6,737 nucleotides of DNA from Opitutales bacterium UBA7389 (GCA_002474325.1 DKNL01000116.1:1-6737), one strand, 5' to 3'. Positions 1 to 6,306 are shown, counted from the first letter of the stretch. Notes: generated by a model from the letters alone, not told the origin. Numbers and translations: made by a program.

Positions 1-668
1 GCCGCGTTCATCCGTCGGTGGATGAGATTCTGAATGGGCGGCTCGCCGTACTGCTTGGAAAAAATACGGCTGAACTGAGAGGGGGAAAGCCCGGATTCGC
101 GAGCCAGCTCCTCGATCGTCCACTTTCGTCCCAGATCGGAATCAATTAAGGATGAAACTCTGGCGATCCGATCGTCGAATACGGTTCGAGATGCCTCGGC
201 AATGAGGAGGAGAAGCATACGTAGGGCGTAATCCTGCAGCTGCTTTTCGATTTCGTTCTCCGCGTCCCAGGCTAAAGCGAGATGCGCGATAGCCTCCAGG
301 ATCCGACCACTGGATACGTGCACCGGCTGGCTGGGCGTATGCATTTCGTCAGAAGAAAGTTCATTTGAATTTGTACCCAATATTTGGAACCTTATAACGA
401 ACAAAGAGAGAGGGTGCGCCAGATCCTGTTCGGCTTCGATTTCCTCTCCAGGCCCGAATAGGAAGCAGATACCGGGGGTTAGCGAGAATGATTTGCCGTT
501 CCGTCTTAGCTGGCCAGAACCTTCAAGGACCGCCCAGATGGCGAAATCGGGTAGAGAGTCAGCCTTCCAACTCCAGATAGGCTCGCAATGATAAAGGACG
601 GGCGTGGCGGTGAGTCGCAACTCCGCGTACTTAGAAATCCAGAAGGCGCTCTCGCCCGAATCAGGCAT
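1..668 (-). CDS. AraC-family transcriptional regulator with N-terminal cupin-like sensor domain (3' end cut by window edge)
   Basis: Reading the minus strand from the ATG at 668 gives 222 codons without a stop before the window ends. The N-terminal part (about residues 15-100) is a beta-rich sensor/cupin-like segment: AIWAVLEGSGQLRRNG, then LTPGICFLFGPGEEIEAE, then HPLSLFVIRF. This layout is usual for sugar-responsive AraC regulators. A helical linker follows (about 122-175). The first helix-turn-helix begins at WTIEELARESGLSPSQFSRIF (about 183-203), followed by SKQYGEPPIQNLIHRRMNA, the AraC inter-helix signature; the second HTH lies beyond the edge. The start overlaps the stop of the upstream monooxygenase gene by 8 bases (ATGCCTGA), suggesting translational coupling. 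The family binds DNA as a one-component sensor, usually activating catabolic genes. Control of the divergent sulfatase run is plausible but inferred from position only. Confidence 0.9.
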   Translation of the reverse strand, partial: MPDSGESAFWISKYAELRLTATPVLYHCEPIWSWKADSLPDFAIWAVLEGSGQLRRNGKSFSLTPGICFLFGPGEEIEAEQDLAHPLSLFVIRFQILGTNSNELSSDEMHTPSQPVHVSSGRILEAIAHLALAWDAENEIEKQLQDYALRMLLLLIAEASRTVFDDRIARVSSLIDSDLGRKWTIEELARESGLSPSQFSRIFSKQYGEPPIQNLIHRRMNA

Positions 669-966
669 TCTCGAGGATCTTAAGTGAAGCTCCCTCCACA
701 AGGTCTTTGACCTTTTCGCGAAAGGCTAGCATGTGAGGCGCTTCCAAGTGTGCTTTCAAGGCGGGCAAGTCGTGCCATTTTTCCACGATTACCGCTGCCT
801 GCTCATCGCATTGCTGAGCTTCCAAATCCGTTTCTGTGTCAATAGTCGGGTTGTATTCAATGCATCCGTCCTCCTCAAGAACATTGGGCACATTGGCTTT
901 GAAATGCTTAAGGAATTCCGGCAAGCAGCCCTCTTTCACTTTTATCGTGGCAATAACGTGGATCAT
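661..966 (-). CDS. ABM/YgiN-type small monooxygenase (putative quinol monooxygenase), 101 aa
   Basis: From the chosen start the protein begins MIHVIATIKVKEG and ends with VKDLVEGASLKILENA. The pattern is one compact antibiotic-biosynthesis-monooxygenase fold: beta strand HVIATIKV, helix PEFLKHFKANVPNVLEEDGCIEY, strand AAVIVEKW, then helix DLPALKAHLEAPHMLAFREKVKDL. The length matches the usual 95-105 residues. Family members are cofactor-free dimers that oxidise quinols or related aromatics, or act in oxidative stress; the substrate here is unknown. The frame stays open upstream to 1104, but that extension reads through a GTAG hairpin and has no family-like sequence, so I reject it. An ATG at 996, with a weak AGGT about 6 bases ahead of it, is a reasonable alternative start adding 10 residues. 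The gene is first in a unit with the AraC regulator, overlapping it by 8 bases. Confidence 0.85.
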   Translation of the reverse strand: MIHVIATIKVKEGCLPEFLKHFKANVPNVLEEDGCIEYNPTIDTETDLEAQQCDEQAAVIVEKWHDLPALKAHLEAPHMLAFREKVKDLVEGASLKILENA

Positions 967-1060
967 GAACCGAGAATTGACGGGAACAGAGTCCATGTCG
1001 AGACCTAGGTGTTGCGTTGTTTTGGCATAGAGCAATCCGGGTGTACTAGCTCCCAAATAG

Positions 1061-1159
1061 GTAGGGCTGCTTGTCCCCAAGCAGCCGTGTTGGACTGGCA
1101 GCAAAAAGGGGATTCGGCTGGTCGAGGATCCGCCTTCGTCCCGTATTGCACGGGACTAC
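1061..1159. repeat. Inverted pair of GTAG-headed REP-like hairpins
   Basis: The left unit starts with GTAG at 1061-1064. A perfect 9-bp stem follows immediately: GGCTGCTTG (1065-1073), loop TCCC, CAAGCAGCC (1078-1086). The right unit lies on the opposite strand: GTCCCGT (1138-1144), loop ATTGC, ACGGGAC (1150-1156), ending in CTAC at 1156-1159. Read on the minus strand it is therefore GTAG followed by a TCCCGT/ACGGGA hairpin. A GTAG head followed by a stem, in head-to-head or tail-to-tail pairs, is the known layout of REP/BIME elements. The two stems are unrelated in sequence, so either may be a degenerate copy, and a transcription terminator or operator role for one stem cannot be excluded. 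Confidence 0.55.
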
Positions 1160-1221
1160 GGGCGAGATACGTAACCATTCCTACCCCTTGTAGCGCGCTT
1201 CGATACTCGGCATTGATATCG

Positions 1222-1234
1222 TTAACTATGTTAA
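1222..1234. promoter_or_regulatory. AT-rich inverted repeat TTAAC-TAT-GTTAA, possible operator or promoter element
   Basis: TTAAC (1222-1226) and GTTAA (1230-1234) are perfect complements around TAT. The repeat sits in the most AT-rich part of the divergent intergenic region, about 130 bases upstream of the first sulfatase ATG and about 256 bases upstream of the monooxygenase start. It could be a regulator site, but a five-base arm is weak evidence and AraC proteins more often bind direct repeats. Confidence 0.25.
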
Positions 1235-1365
1235 GTTGTTGGACTACCGATAGGGTCTAATGCTGAGGTCTGTTCGATGTTGTGTTTATTTCGCGATGTC
1301 TATGTTGATATTCGATAGGCGGTTGTTGGTGGAATTCCTTTGCGATCCCAGGATCCAATATCACA

Positions 1366-2910
1366 ATGATTCTTATAACTAACCCCGCATGGCCATTCAA
1401 CCTTAAGCCTTTTAAAATGCCCTCCATTAAAGTTAGCGGCCCTACCCATTCGCAAGCTGTCGAGAGTGATCTTGTTTTTGATCTGAATCGATCTTCCGGG
1501 ATCGGGAAACTCATCGTCTTTCTAACAATCGTCTGTATCGGAATCGGCCGATCTCTGCTGGCCGATGATGCGCCCAACGTGCTTATCATTATCGCCGACG
1601 ATTGCACGCATAACGACTTGCCAGTATACGGTGGACGCAATGCTAAGACGCCGAATATCGATCGCCTAGCCTCAGAAGGCCTTGTCTTCAATCACGCCTA
1701 TTTGTCTGAGGCGATGTGCCTACCTTGTAGGTCAGAGCTTTATTCCGGGCAGCATCCGATGCGAAATGGAGCAGCCTGGAACCATTCGGGAAGTCGTCCA
1801 GATACCAAGAGCTTGCCTCACTATCTAGGCGTTTTGAACTATCGGGTTGGATTGGCTGGAAAAGTACATGTCGTTCCGAAAAAAGCCTATCCTTTTGAGA
1901 TAGTGGAAGGATTCGATCGGAGCGCGGTGAGGTCACCAACCCAGGATCATGATTTGAATGGATTGAAGGAGTTTATGGTTCGCGACAAAGCCCAGGCTTT
2001 TTGTCTGGTCGTTGCCTTAGTGGAGCCGCACGTGCCGTGGGTAATGGGCGACCGGTCTCAGTATCCTGATGATGAGATCGATCTACCGCCATACTTGGTG
2101 GATACTGCAGTCACGCGTGATGCTTTTGCCCGTTATTTGGCGGAGATCACCTATATGGATGGACAGGTTGGGGAAATTTTGGATACTCTGGAAGCGACCG
2201 GTAAAGCGGATGACACATTGGTACTTTTTACTTCAGAGCAGGGTTCTCAGTTTCCTGGATGTAAATGGACAAATTGGGACAACGGTCTACATACGGCTGT
2301 AATAGCCCGCTGGCCTGGAAAGACTCCTTCAGGCAAGCGTACCGACGCGATGGTTCAGTATGCGGATGTGACACCAACGCTCGTCGAAATCGGAGGTGGC
2401 GATCCCAAAGATTTCGAGTTCGATGGAACTAGCTTTCTGCACACTCTAACGGATGAAAACGCTTCGCACCGAACGTATGCCTATGGCGTTCATAATAATA
2501 TTCCGGAAGGACCGGCGTATCCAATACGTACTGTCACCAATGGAGAATTCCGATATATCCGAAATCTGAGTCCAGACGACATTTACATTGAGAAGCACCT
2601 CATGGGAATTCGAGGCGATGGCGCTTTGAATAACCCGTACTGGGGCACTTGGATGTTTGAAAGCGGGCAAACCGAGGAAGCGGCGAGGATAGTGAAGCGC
2701 TATATGAAGCGCCCGCCTGAGCATTTGTATCACACTACCCAAGATCCTCACGAACAGGTGAATCTGGCTGGCGATCCAAGGTATGCCGAAATCAAGGCCG
2801 AGCTCAGTCGAGAGCTGGATCTTTGGTTGCACGACCAAAATGATCCGGGAGCTCCGTTGGATACCCGAGAAGCCCAAGCGGCTGCCAAGCGCGGCGAACA
2901 TATTTATTGA
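1366..2910 (+). CDS. Secreted S1 sulfatase, heparan N-sulfatase (SGSH)-like
   Basis: This formylglycine-type sulfatase has 514 residues from ATG 1366. A hydrophobic signal segment, KLIVFLTIVCIGIG, lies at about residues 48-61 and the mature protein starts near ADDAPNVLIIIADD. Metal-binding Asp pair is at 78-79 (IADDC). The active-site motif CLPCRSELYSG starts at Cys118 (codon 1717-1719), the residue converted to formylglycine. Further active-site elements are GKVHV (165-169), EPHVP (220-224), TSEQG (289-293) and Lys300. GKVHVVPKKAYPF and the PYLVDTAVTRDAFARYLAE region resemble human N-sulfoglucosamine sulfohydrolase, suggesting S1_8-type chemistry; the true substrate may differ. The usual DNG metal motif reads EQG. 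The n-region before the hydrophobic core is unusually long (about 47 residues). ATG 1417 would shorten it by 17 residues, and neither start has a good ribosome binding site. The stop overlaps the next ATG by one base (TGATG). Confidence 0.92.
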   Translation: MILITNPAWPFNLKPFKMPSIKVSGPTHSQAVESDLVFDLNRSSGIGKLIVFLTIVCIGIGRSLLADDAPNVLIIIADDCTHNDLPVYGGRNAKTPNIDRLASEGLVFNHAYLSEAMCLPCRSELYSGQHPMRNGAAWNHSGSRPDTKSLPHYLGVLNYRVGLAGKVHVVPKKAYPFEIVEGFDRSAVRSPTQDHDLNGLKEFMVRDKAQAFCLVVALVEPHVPWVMGDRSQYPDDEIDLPPYLVDTAVTRDAFARYLAEITYMDGQVGEILDTLEATGKADDTLVLFTSEQGSQFPGCKWTNWDNGLHTAVIARWPGKTPSGKRTDAMVQYADVTPTLVEIGGGDPKDFEFDGTSFLHTLTDENASHRTYAYGVHNNIPEGPAYPIRTVTNGEFRYIRNLSPDDIYIEKHLMGIRGDGALNNPYWGTWMFESGQTEEAARIVKRYMKRPPEHLYHTTQDPHEQVNLAGDPRYAEIKAELSRELDLWLHDQNDPGAPLDTREAQAAAKRGEHIY

Positions 2911-4499
2911 TGAAGAATCGGTGGAGCATAGATTGTAGGGCTAGTGCTTGCGCCATGCCGCACAAGTCATTCTCAATTTCTTTCCGCGGCGTGGTGCAAG
3001 CACCAGCCCTACGTGCGATTAAAAGACTGTCTGTATTATTGTTATTTGTTCTCGGAGCAGCCTTGAACCTTTTCGCTGCCGACCGTCCCAACATCCTCCT
3101 CATCCTGGCTGACGATTTGGGACAAGGCGATTTGTCGGTCAATAATCCGGATTCGAAGATCCCAACGCCACACCTGGATCAACTCGCTGCCGAAGGGATG
3201 AATTTTCTGGATGCCCATAGCCCTTCTGGCGTTTGCACTCCGACGCGTTACGGCGTATTGACGGGTAGATATGCTTGGCGTTCATCGCTCAAGCGAGGTG
3301 TGCTGAGCATGGGATCTCCTCCCTTGATCGAAAGAGAGCGACTGACAATCCCAGCGATGCTTCAGAACTTTGGTTATGCGTCTGCTTCCGTGGGCAAATG
3401 GCATTTAGGCGAGCAATGGTCGCTCAAAGACCCAACGGGAAAGCAGGAGCCCGAGAATATCGATTGGGGTGCTCCAGCTGTTTATTGTGCCTTGGATGCG
3501 GGTTTCACCTATTACTTCGGTTTGTCCAGACCTGCATGGGGGTTCATGGAAAACCGAAAGGTGTTGGTCGAGCCTTCGGAACCGTTCGACCTGACCCACA
3601 TTTCCAGCAAAATCATTGGGGGCAATAACGACAGCGGATTCCGAGCGCCAGGCTTCACATTCGAGCAGATGATCCCCGCTTGGGTGCAAAAGACTAAGGG
3701 GTTTATCGAGCGTAACGCAGAATCCGATACGCCGTTTCTCGCTTATTTCGCTCCCATTTGCCCACACCGACCGATCAATCCCAATCAGCAATTTTTTGGG
3801 AAGAGTGAGTGCGGGGTGTTTGGCGACTTCGTGGTGGAACTCGACGATGCTGTTGGCCAACTTTTGACCAGTCTCGAAGAAAATGGAGTTGGGGATGATA
3901 CACTGGTGATCTTTACTGCTGATAATGGGGCGGAAACGAATACCTACGATCATATTCAAGAATACGATCACTGGAGTTCCAATGGACGCCGTGGAGCCAA
4001 GCGTGATCTCTACGAGGGAGGACACCGAGTCCCCTTCATCGCTCGTTGGCGGGAACATATACCAGCGGGAACGGAGTCGAATGAAGTTGTTTGCCTGACC
4101 GATATTATGGCCACAATAGCGGACATTGTAGAGTATGAACTTCCATCCGGATCAGCCGAAGATTCCTACAGTATTCTACCTGTTCTGAAAGGCGAGCAAT
4201 TGAATGAACGTGCTAGAGAAGCCACCGTGCATCATAGCGCTCGAGGAAACTTTGCTATACGCATGGGAGATTGGGTCTATATAGATGGTCCCGATGGGGC
4301 GGATAATGCGGAACCTATGCCGATCTTAAATGCTTTGGGCGTAAACGATGACAATGAACCGGCGGAGTTATACAATCTAAGGAAGGATCCCAAGCAAACC
4401 ACCAATCTCTATCGTAAACACCCGGAAAAGTCGGTGACCTTGAAAGAACTGCTCGACAAATACCGTACTCAATCGAGCAGCCTGCCTGTACTGAGGTAG
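2910..4499 (+). CDS. Secreted S1 arylsulfatase-type sulfatase with REP-like repeat in its translated N-terminus
   Basis: I chose ATG 2910 because it overlaps the upstream TGA (TGATG), the usual coupled arrangement; an in-frame TTG at 2907 is less likely. The protein has 529 residues. Residues 9-35 are encoded by a 78-base inverted repeat pair. The signal hydrophobic core SVLLLFVLGAALNLFA (41-56) follows, then ADRPNILLILADD. Catalytic features are the metal Asp pair 68-69, CTPTRYGVLTG with formylglycine Cys109 (codon 3234-3236) and Arg113, GKWH 162-165, CPHRP with His286, TADNG 336-340, and Lys364 in the RGAKRDLYEGGHRVPF block. AELYNLRKDPKQTTNL is the usual C-terminal subdomain motif. It should hydrolyse a sulfate ester on a polysaccharide outside the cytoplasm; subfamily and position are not determinable by eye. 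In-frame alternative starts are ATG 2955 and GTG 2991/2994, all inside the repeat. No further start lies between the repeat and the hydrophobic core. Confidence 0.9.
   Translation: MKNRWSIDCRASACAMPHKSFSISFRGVVQAPALRAIKRLSVLLLFVLGAALNLFAADRPNILLILADDLGQGDLSVNNPDSKIPTPHLDQLAAEGMNFLDAHSPSGVCTPTRYGVLTGRYAWRSSLKRGVLSMGSPPLIERERLTIPAMLQNFGYASASVGKWHLGEQWSLKDPTGKQEPENIDWGAPAVYCALDAGFTYYFGLSRPAWGFMENRKVLVEPSEPFDLTHISSKIIGGNNDSGFRAPGFTFEQMIPAWVQKTKGFIERNAESDTPFLAYFAPICPHRPINPNQQFFGKSECGVFGDFVVELDDAVGQLLTSLEENGVGDDTLVIFTADNGAETNTYDHIQEYDHWSSNGRRGAKRDLYEGGHRVPFIARWREHIPAGTESNEVVCLTDIMATIADIVEYELPSGSAEDSYSILPVLKGEQLNERAREATVHHSARGNFAIRMGDWVYIDGPDGADNAEPMPILNALGVNDDNEPAELYNLRKDPKQTTNLYRKHPEKSVTLKELLDKYRTQSSSLPVLR
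2935..3012. repeat. 78-bp REP-like inverted pair inside the 5' end of the second sulfatase gene
   Basis: The left arm (2935-2961) begins GTAGGGC and the right arm (2986-3012) ends GCCCTAC. Aligned as reverse complements, the 27-base arms match at 24 positions, and two of the three differences would be G-U pairs in the mRNA. Each arm is also a small hairpin of its own, clearest in the right arm: TGGTGC (2992-2997), AA, GCACCA (3000-3005). GTAG head plus imperfect palindrome, with two copies facing each other across a 24-base spacer, is the BIME layout. The pair is exactly 26 codons long and open in the sulfatase frame. Confidence 0.75.
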
Positions 4500-4503
4500 G
4501 CTG
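4478..4503 (+). other. Stem-loop spanning the stop codon of the second sulfatase
   Basis: CAGCCTGCC (4478-4486) can pair with GGTAGGCTG (4495-4503) through nine positions, one a G-U pair, around an eight-base loop. The TAG stop (4497-4499) lies in the right arm. The bases after the stem are GAAAATC, with no T-run, so it is not a standard intrinsic terminator. It could stabilise the 3' end of a processed transcript or mean nothing. Confidence 0.35.
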
Positions 4504-4541
4504 GAAAATCGTAACCACGAATTTTCACGAAATGAGAATAG

Positions 4542-4553
4542 TTTATGCATAAA
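4542..4553. promoter_or_regulatory. 12-bp perfect palindrome TTTATGCATAAA, possible operator or promoter core
   Basis: The sequence equals its own reverse complement over 12 bases and lies in the 143-base gap before the third sulfatase, one base before the GTAG of the adjoining repeat. TATGCAT resembles a -10 box, but no clear -35 precedes it at the usual distance. It may be a binding site for a dimeric regulator; this is inferred from symmetry only. Confidence 0.3.
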
Positions 4554-4554
4554 T

Positions 4555-4604
4555 GTAGAACAGGCAACCTGCCTGCTTAATCACAGACTGGAAGCCTGTG
4601 CTAC
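4555..4604. repeat. Second GTAG/CTAC REP-like inverted pair, between the second and third sulfatases
   Basis: The left unit is GTAG (4555-4558) followed by the hairpin CAGGCA (4561-4566), ACC, TGCCTG (4570-4575). The right unit is the hairpin CACAG (4582-4586) to CTGTG (4596-4600), extended by CT/AG around GGA, followed by CTAC (4601-4604). The ends also pair with each other: GTAGnACAGGC against GCCTGTnCTAC matches at 10 of 11 positions. The organisation equals that of the 2935-3012 pair, but the stem sequence is different. The rest of the gap (4500-4641) holds the direct repeat CACGAATTTTCACGAA (4516-4531) and no gene. Confidence 0.65.
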
Positions 4605-4642
4605 TACTTCCTTCCAAGTCTGCTATATATCCCAATCTCCCT

Positions 4643-6286
4643 ATGGAATACTTAACTCAGTTTCTCTCACTTGTTTTCCTGCTACTCTCGCTCTGTCTGG
4701 CCAGCGTGGCCGACCGACCGAACGTAATCATCATTCTGGCCGATGATATGGGCTTCTCCGATATCGGGGCCTACGGTGGGGAAATCGAGACACCCAGTCT
4801 CGATAGCCTAGCTGCTAACGGAATGAAGTTCTCCCGTTTCTACAACAGTGCTCGTTGTTGTCCGACGCGGGCATCCCTGATGACTGGCCTGCACCCGCAT
4901 CAGACAGGAATCGGTTGGATGACGAATCCGCCGGAAACTTTCAAGTACGATCACGGACCCTATTTCCCAAATTATAGGGGCCACCTAAATCGCAATTGCG
5001 TGACGATGGCGGAGGTTCTCAAGGAGCACGGTTACGCCACCATCCTTGCTGGCAAGTGGCATTTAGGAATGAATAAGCAGGATCGCTGGCCTTTACAACG
5101 TGGCTTCGAGAAATTCTACGGCTGTCTGGCGGGAGCGACCAATTTCTTCTACCCGGAATTCCCCCGCGGTATCACTGAAGGCAATACGCACATCGAAAAT
5201 CCGGAAAGCACTACCGACCGGCGCTACTACACTACGGATGCCTTCACGGATAACGCGATTCGTTTCATCAAAGAAGAAAATGCCGGAAAGGGCCGTCCCT
5301 TCTTTCTGTATTTGGCCTACACTTCGCCGCACTGGCCGCTGCACGCTCACCAGGAGGAGGTTCAAAAATACGTCGGCAAATACAGAATGGGTTGGGATGT
5401 TTTGCGTGATCAGCGTCTGAAGCGGCAGCGGGAACTTGGCCTGATAGACGAGGATTGGAAACTAAGCGAGCGATCCCACTTGCCTTGGGAAGATATGAAC
5501 GAAGCCAAGAAGATCGAGATGGACCTGCGTATGGCCAACTACGCGGCCATGATCGACCGGATGGATGGGAATATCGGAAATCTGGTAGACTATCTAAAGG
5601 AGTCAGGCCAATTAGATAACACCCTCATCATGTTCCTCTCCGACAACGGTGCCTGCCAAGAAGGCGGCAAGCTTGGAGGACGGACGGACCCGCACGATTT
5701 GGAAACCTGGGAACGTACCTATGGAGCAGGGCCTGCCTATGGCGAGGTTTGGGCCAATGCTTCCAACACGCCTTTTCGCAAGTTCAAGCACTATACCCAT
5801 GAGGGCGGGCTCTCGACTCCGTTTGTCGCCCATTGGCCGAATGGCATCAAGGCTAGTAAGAAGTGGTATTCGGATCCTGCTTACCTAATCGATTTGGCTC
5901 CGACTGTCTATGAATTGACGGGGGCCACATACCCACGCTCCTACGCTGGAAACCCGATACCGGAGCTGACAGGCGTTTCCCTAGCCGCAGCGTTTAAAGG
6001 AGAATCGTTGAAACGCTCGAAGCCTTTGTACTTCGAGCATGAAGATAATGCTGCCCTAATAGACGGGAAGTGGAAGCTTGTCGGTTCTAAAGTGTCTGTT
6101 CCGGGTGGTCCTGATAAAAGGAATTGGGAATTGTACGATATCGAGGCGGATCGCACGGAAACGAAGGATCTGGCGAAAAGCCGGCCGGAGGTTCGCGAAC
6201 GACTGTCAAAGGATTGGCTTGTCTGGGCCAACGATGTGGGCGTCTTTCCCAAGCCCGCTAAACGTTCGACAGAGCAAAATAAGTAG
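4643..6286 (+). CDS. Secreted S1 arylsulfatase, S1_4-like (CCPTR active site)
   Basis: ATG 4643 gives 547 residues and puts the start directly before a clean signal peptide, MEYLTQFLSLVFLLLSLCLA, with cleavage near SVA/DRPN. An in-frame GTG at 4598 lies inside the repeat and adds 15 residues that look non-native, so I reject it; no Shine-Dalgarno precedes either. Motifs are the metal Asp pair 34-35 (LADDMG), CCPTRASLMTG with formylglycine at Cys72 (codon 4856-4858) and Arg76, GKWH 137-140, TSPHWP with His230, SDNG 333-336, and Lys382 followed by HYTHEGG. The RCCPTR/TGLHPHQTG and HYTHEGGLSTPFVAHWP blocks are typical of the arylsulfatase subfamily that includes Pseudomonas AtsA (S1_4). A charged helical insert lies at about 240-290. 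The C-terminal NWELYDIEADRTETKDLA motif is complete. It hydrolyses sulfate esters outside the cytoplasm; the natural substrate is unknown. The next sulfatase starts 20 bases after the stop. Confidence 0.95.
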   Translation: MEYLTQFLSLVFLLLSLCLASVADRPNVIIILADDMGFSDIGAYGGEIETPSLDSLAANGMKFSRFYNSARCCPTRASLMTGLHPHQTGIGWMTNPPETFKYDHGPYFPNYRGHLNRNCVTMAEVLKEHGYATILAGKWHLGMNKQDRWPLQRGFEKFYGCLAGATNFFYPEFPRGITEGNTHIENPESTTDRRYYTTDAFTDNAIRFIKEENAGKGRPFFLYLAYTSPHWPLHAHQEEVQKYVGKYRMGWDVLRDQRLKRQRELGLIDEDWKLSERSHLPWEDMNEAKKIEMDLRMANYAAMIDRMDGNIGNLVDYLKESGQLDNTLIMFLSDNGACQEGGKLGGRTDPHDLETWERTYGAGPAYGEVWANASNTPFRKFKHYTHEGGLSTPFVAHWPNGIKASKKWYSDPAYLIDLAPTVYELTGATYPRSYAGNPIPELTGVSLAAAFKGESLKRSKPLYFEHEDNAALIDGKWKLVGSKVSVPGGPDKRNWELYDIEADRTETKDLAKSRPEVRERLSKDWLVWANDVGVFPKPAKRSTEQNK

Positions 6287-6306
6287 ATCGCGAATCTGGA
6301 TTTGGT

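Larger units (their letters stand above)
967..1365. other. Divergent intergenic region between the monooxygenase/AraC unit and the sulfatase run
   Basis: This 399-base stretch has no convincing gene. Short open frames on both strands lack family-like sequence and cross repeats. It must hold the promoter of the minus-strand pair and probably that of sulfatase 1. It contains an inverted pair of GTAG-headed hairpins (1061-1159) and an AT-rich patch with an inverted repeat (1222-1234). I could not pick out a confident -35/-10 pair on either strand. AGGA at 1350-1353 lies 12 bases before the sulfatase 1 ATG, which is long for a ribosome binding site. Confidence 0.6.

Noticed and set aside
1065..1086. 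Intrinsic terminator for one of the flanking units
   Set aside because: The stem is strong (9 bp) but no T-run follows on either strand, and it lies upstream, not downstream, of the monooxygenase gene; a REP-like hairpin fits better.
967..1104. Upstream extension of the monooxygenase frame to 1104
   Set aside because: The extra 46 residues are outside the ABM fold, include the translated left REP-like hairpin, and the family start MIHVIATI matches the internal ATG at 966.
1182..1247. A further GTAG...CTAC pair at 1190 and 1244
   Set aside because: GTAG at 1190 is not followed by a convincing stem, so the tetranucleotides alone are too common to count as a repeat unit.
1009..1260. Open frame of about 83 codons on the plus strand in the intergenic region
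   Set aside because: It runs across both GTAG hairpins, is cysteine-rich without pattern, has no signal or family motif, and lies opposite likely promoter DNA.
2935..3012. CRISPR array or attachment site
   Set aside because: There are only two facing copies, not regularly spaced direct repeats, and no integrase or cas gene is nearby.
3405..4058. 217-codon open frame on the minus strand
   Set aside because: It is entirely antisense to the catalytic core of the second sulfatase, whose motifs are intact, and its translation shows no recognisable domain.
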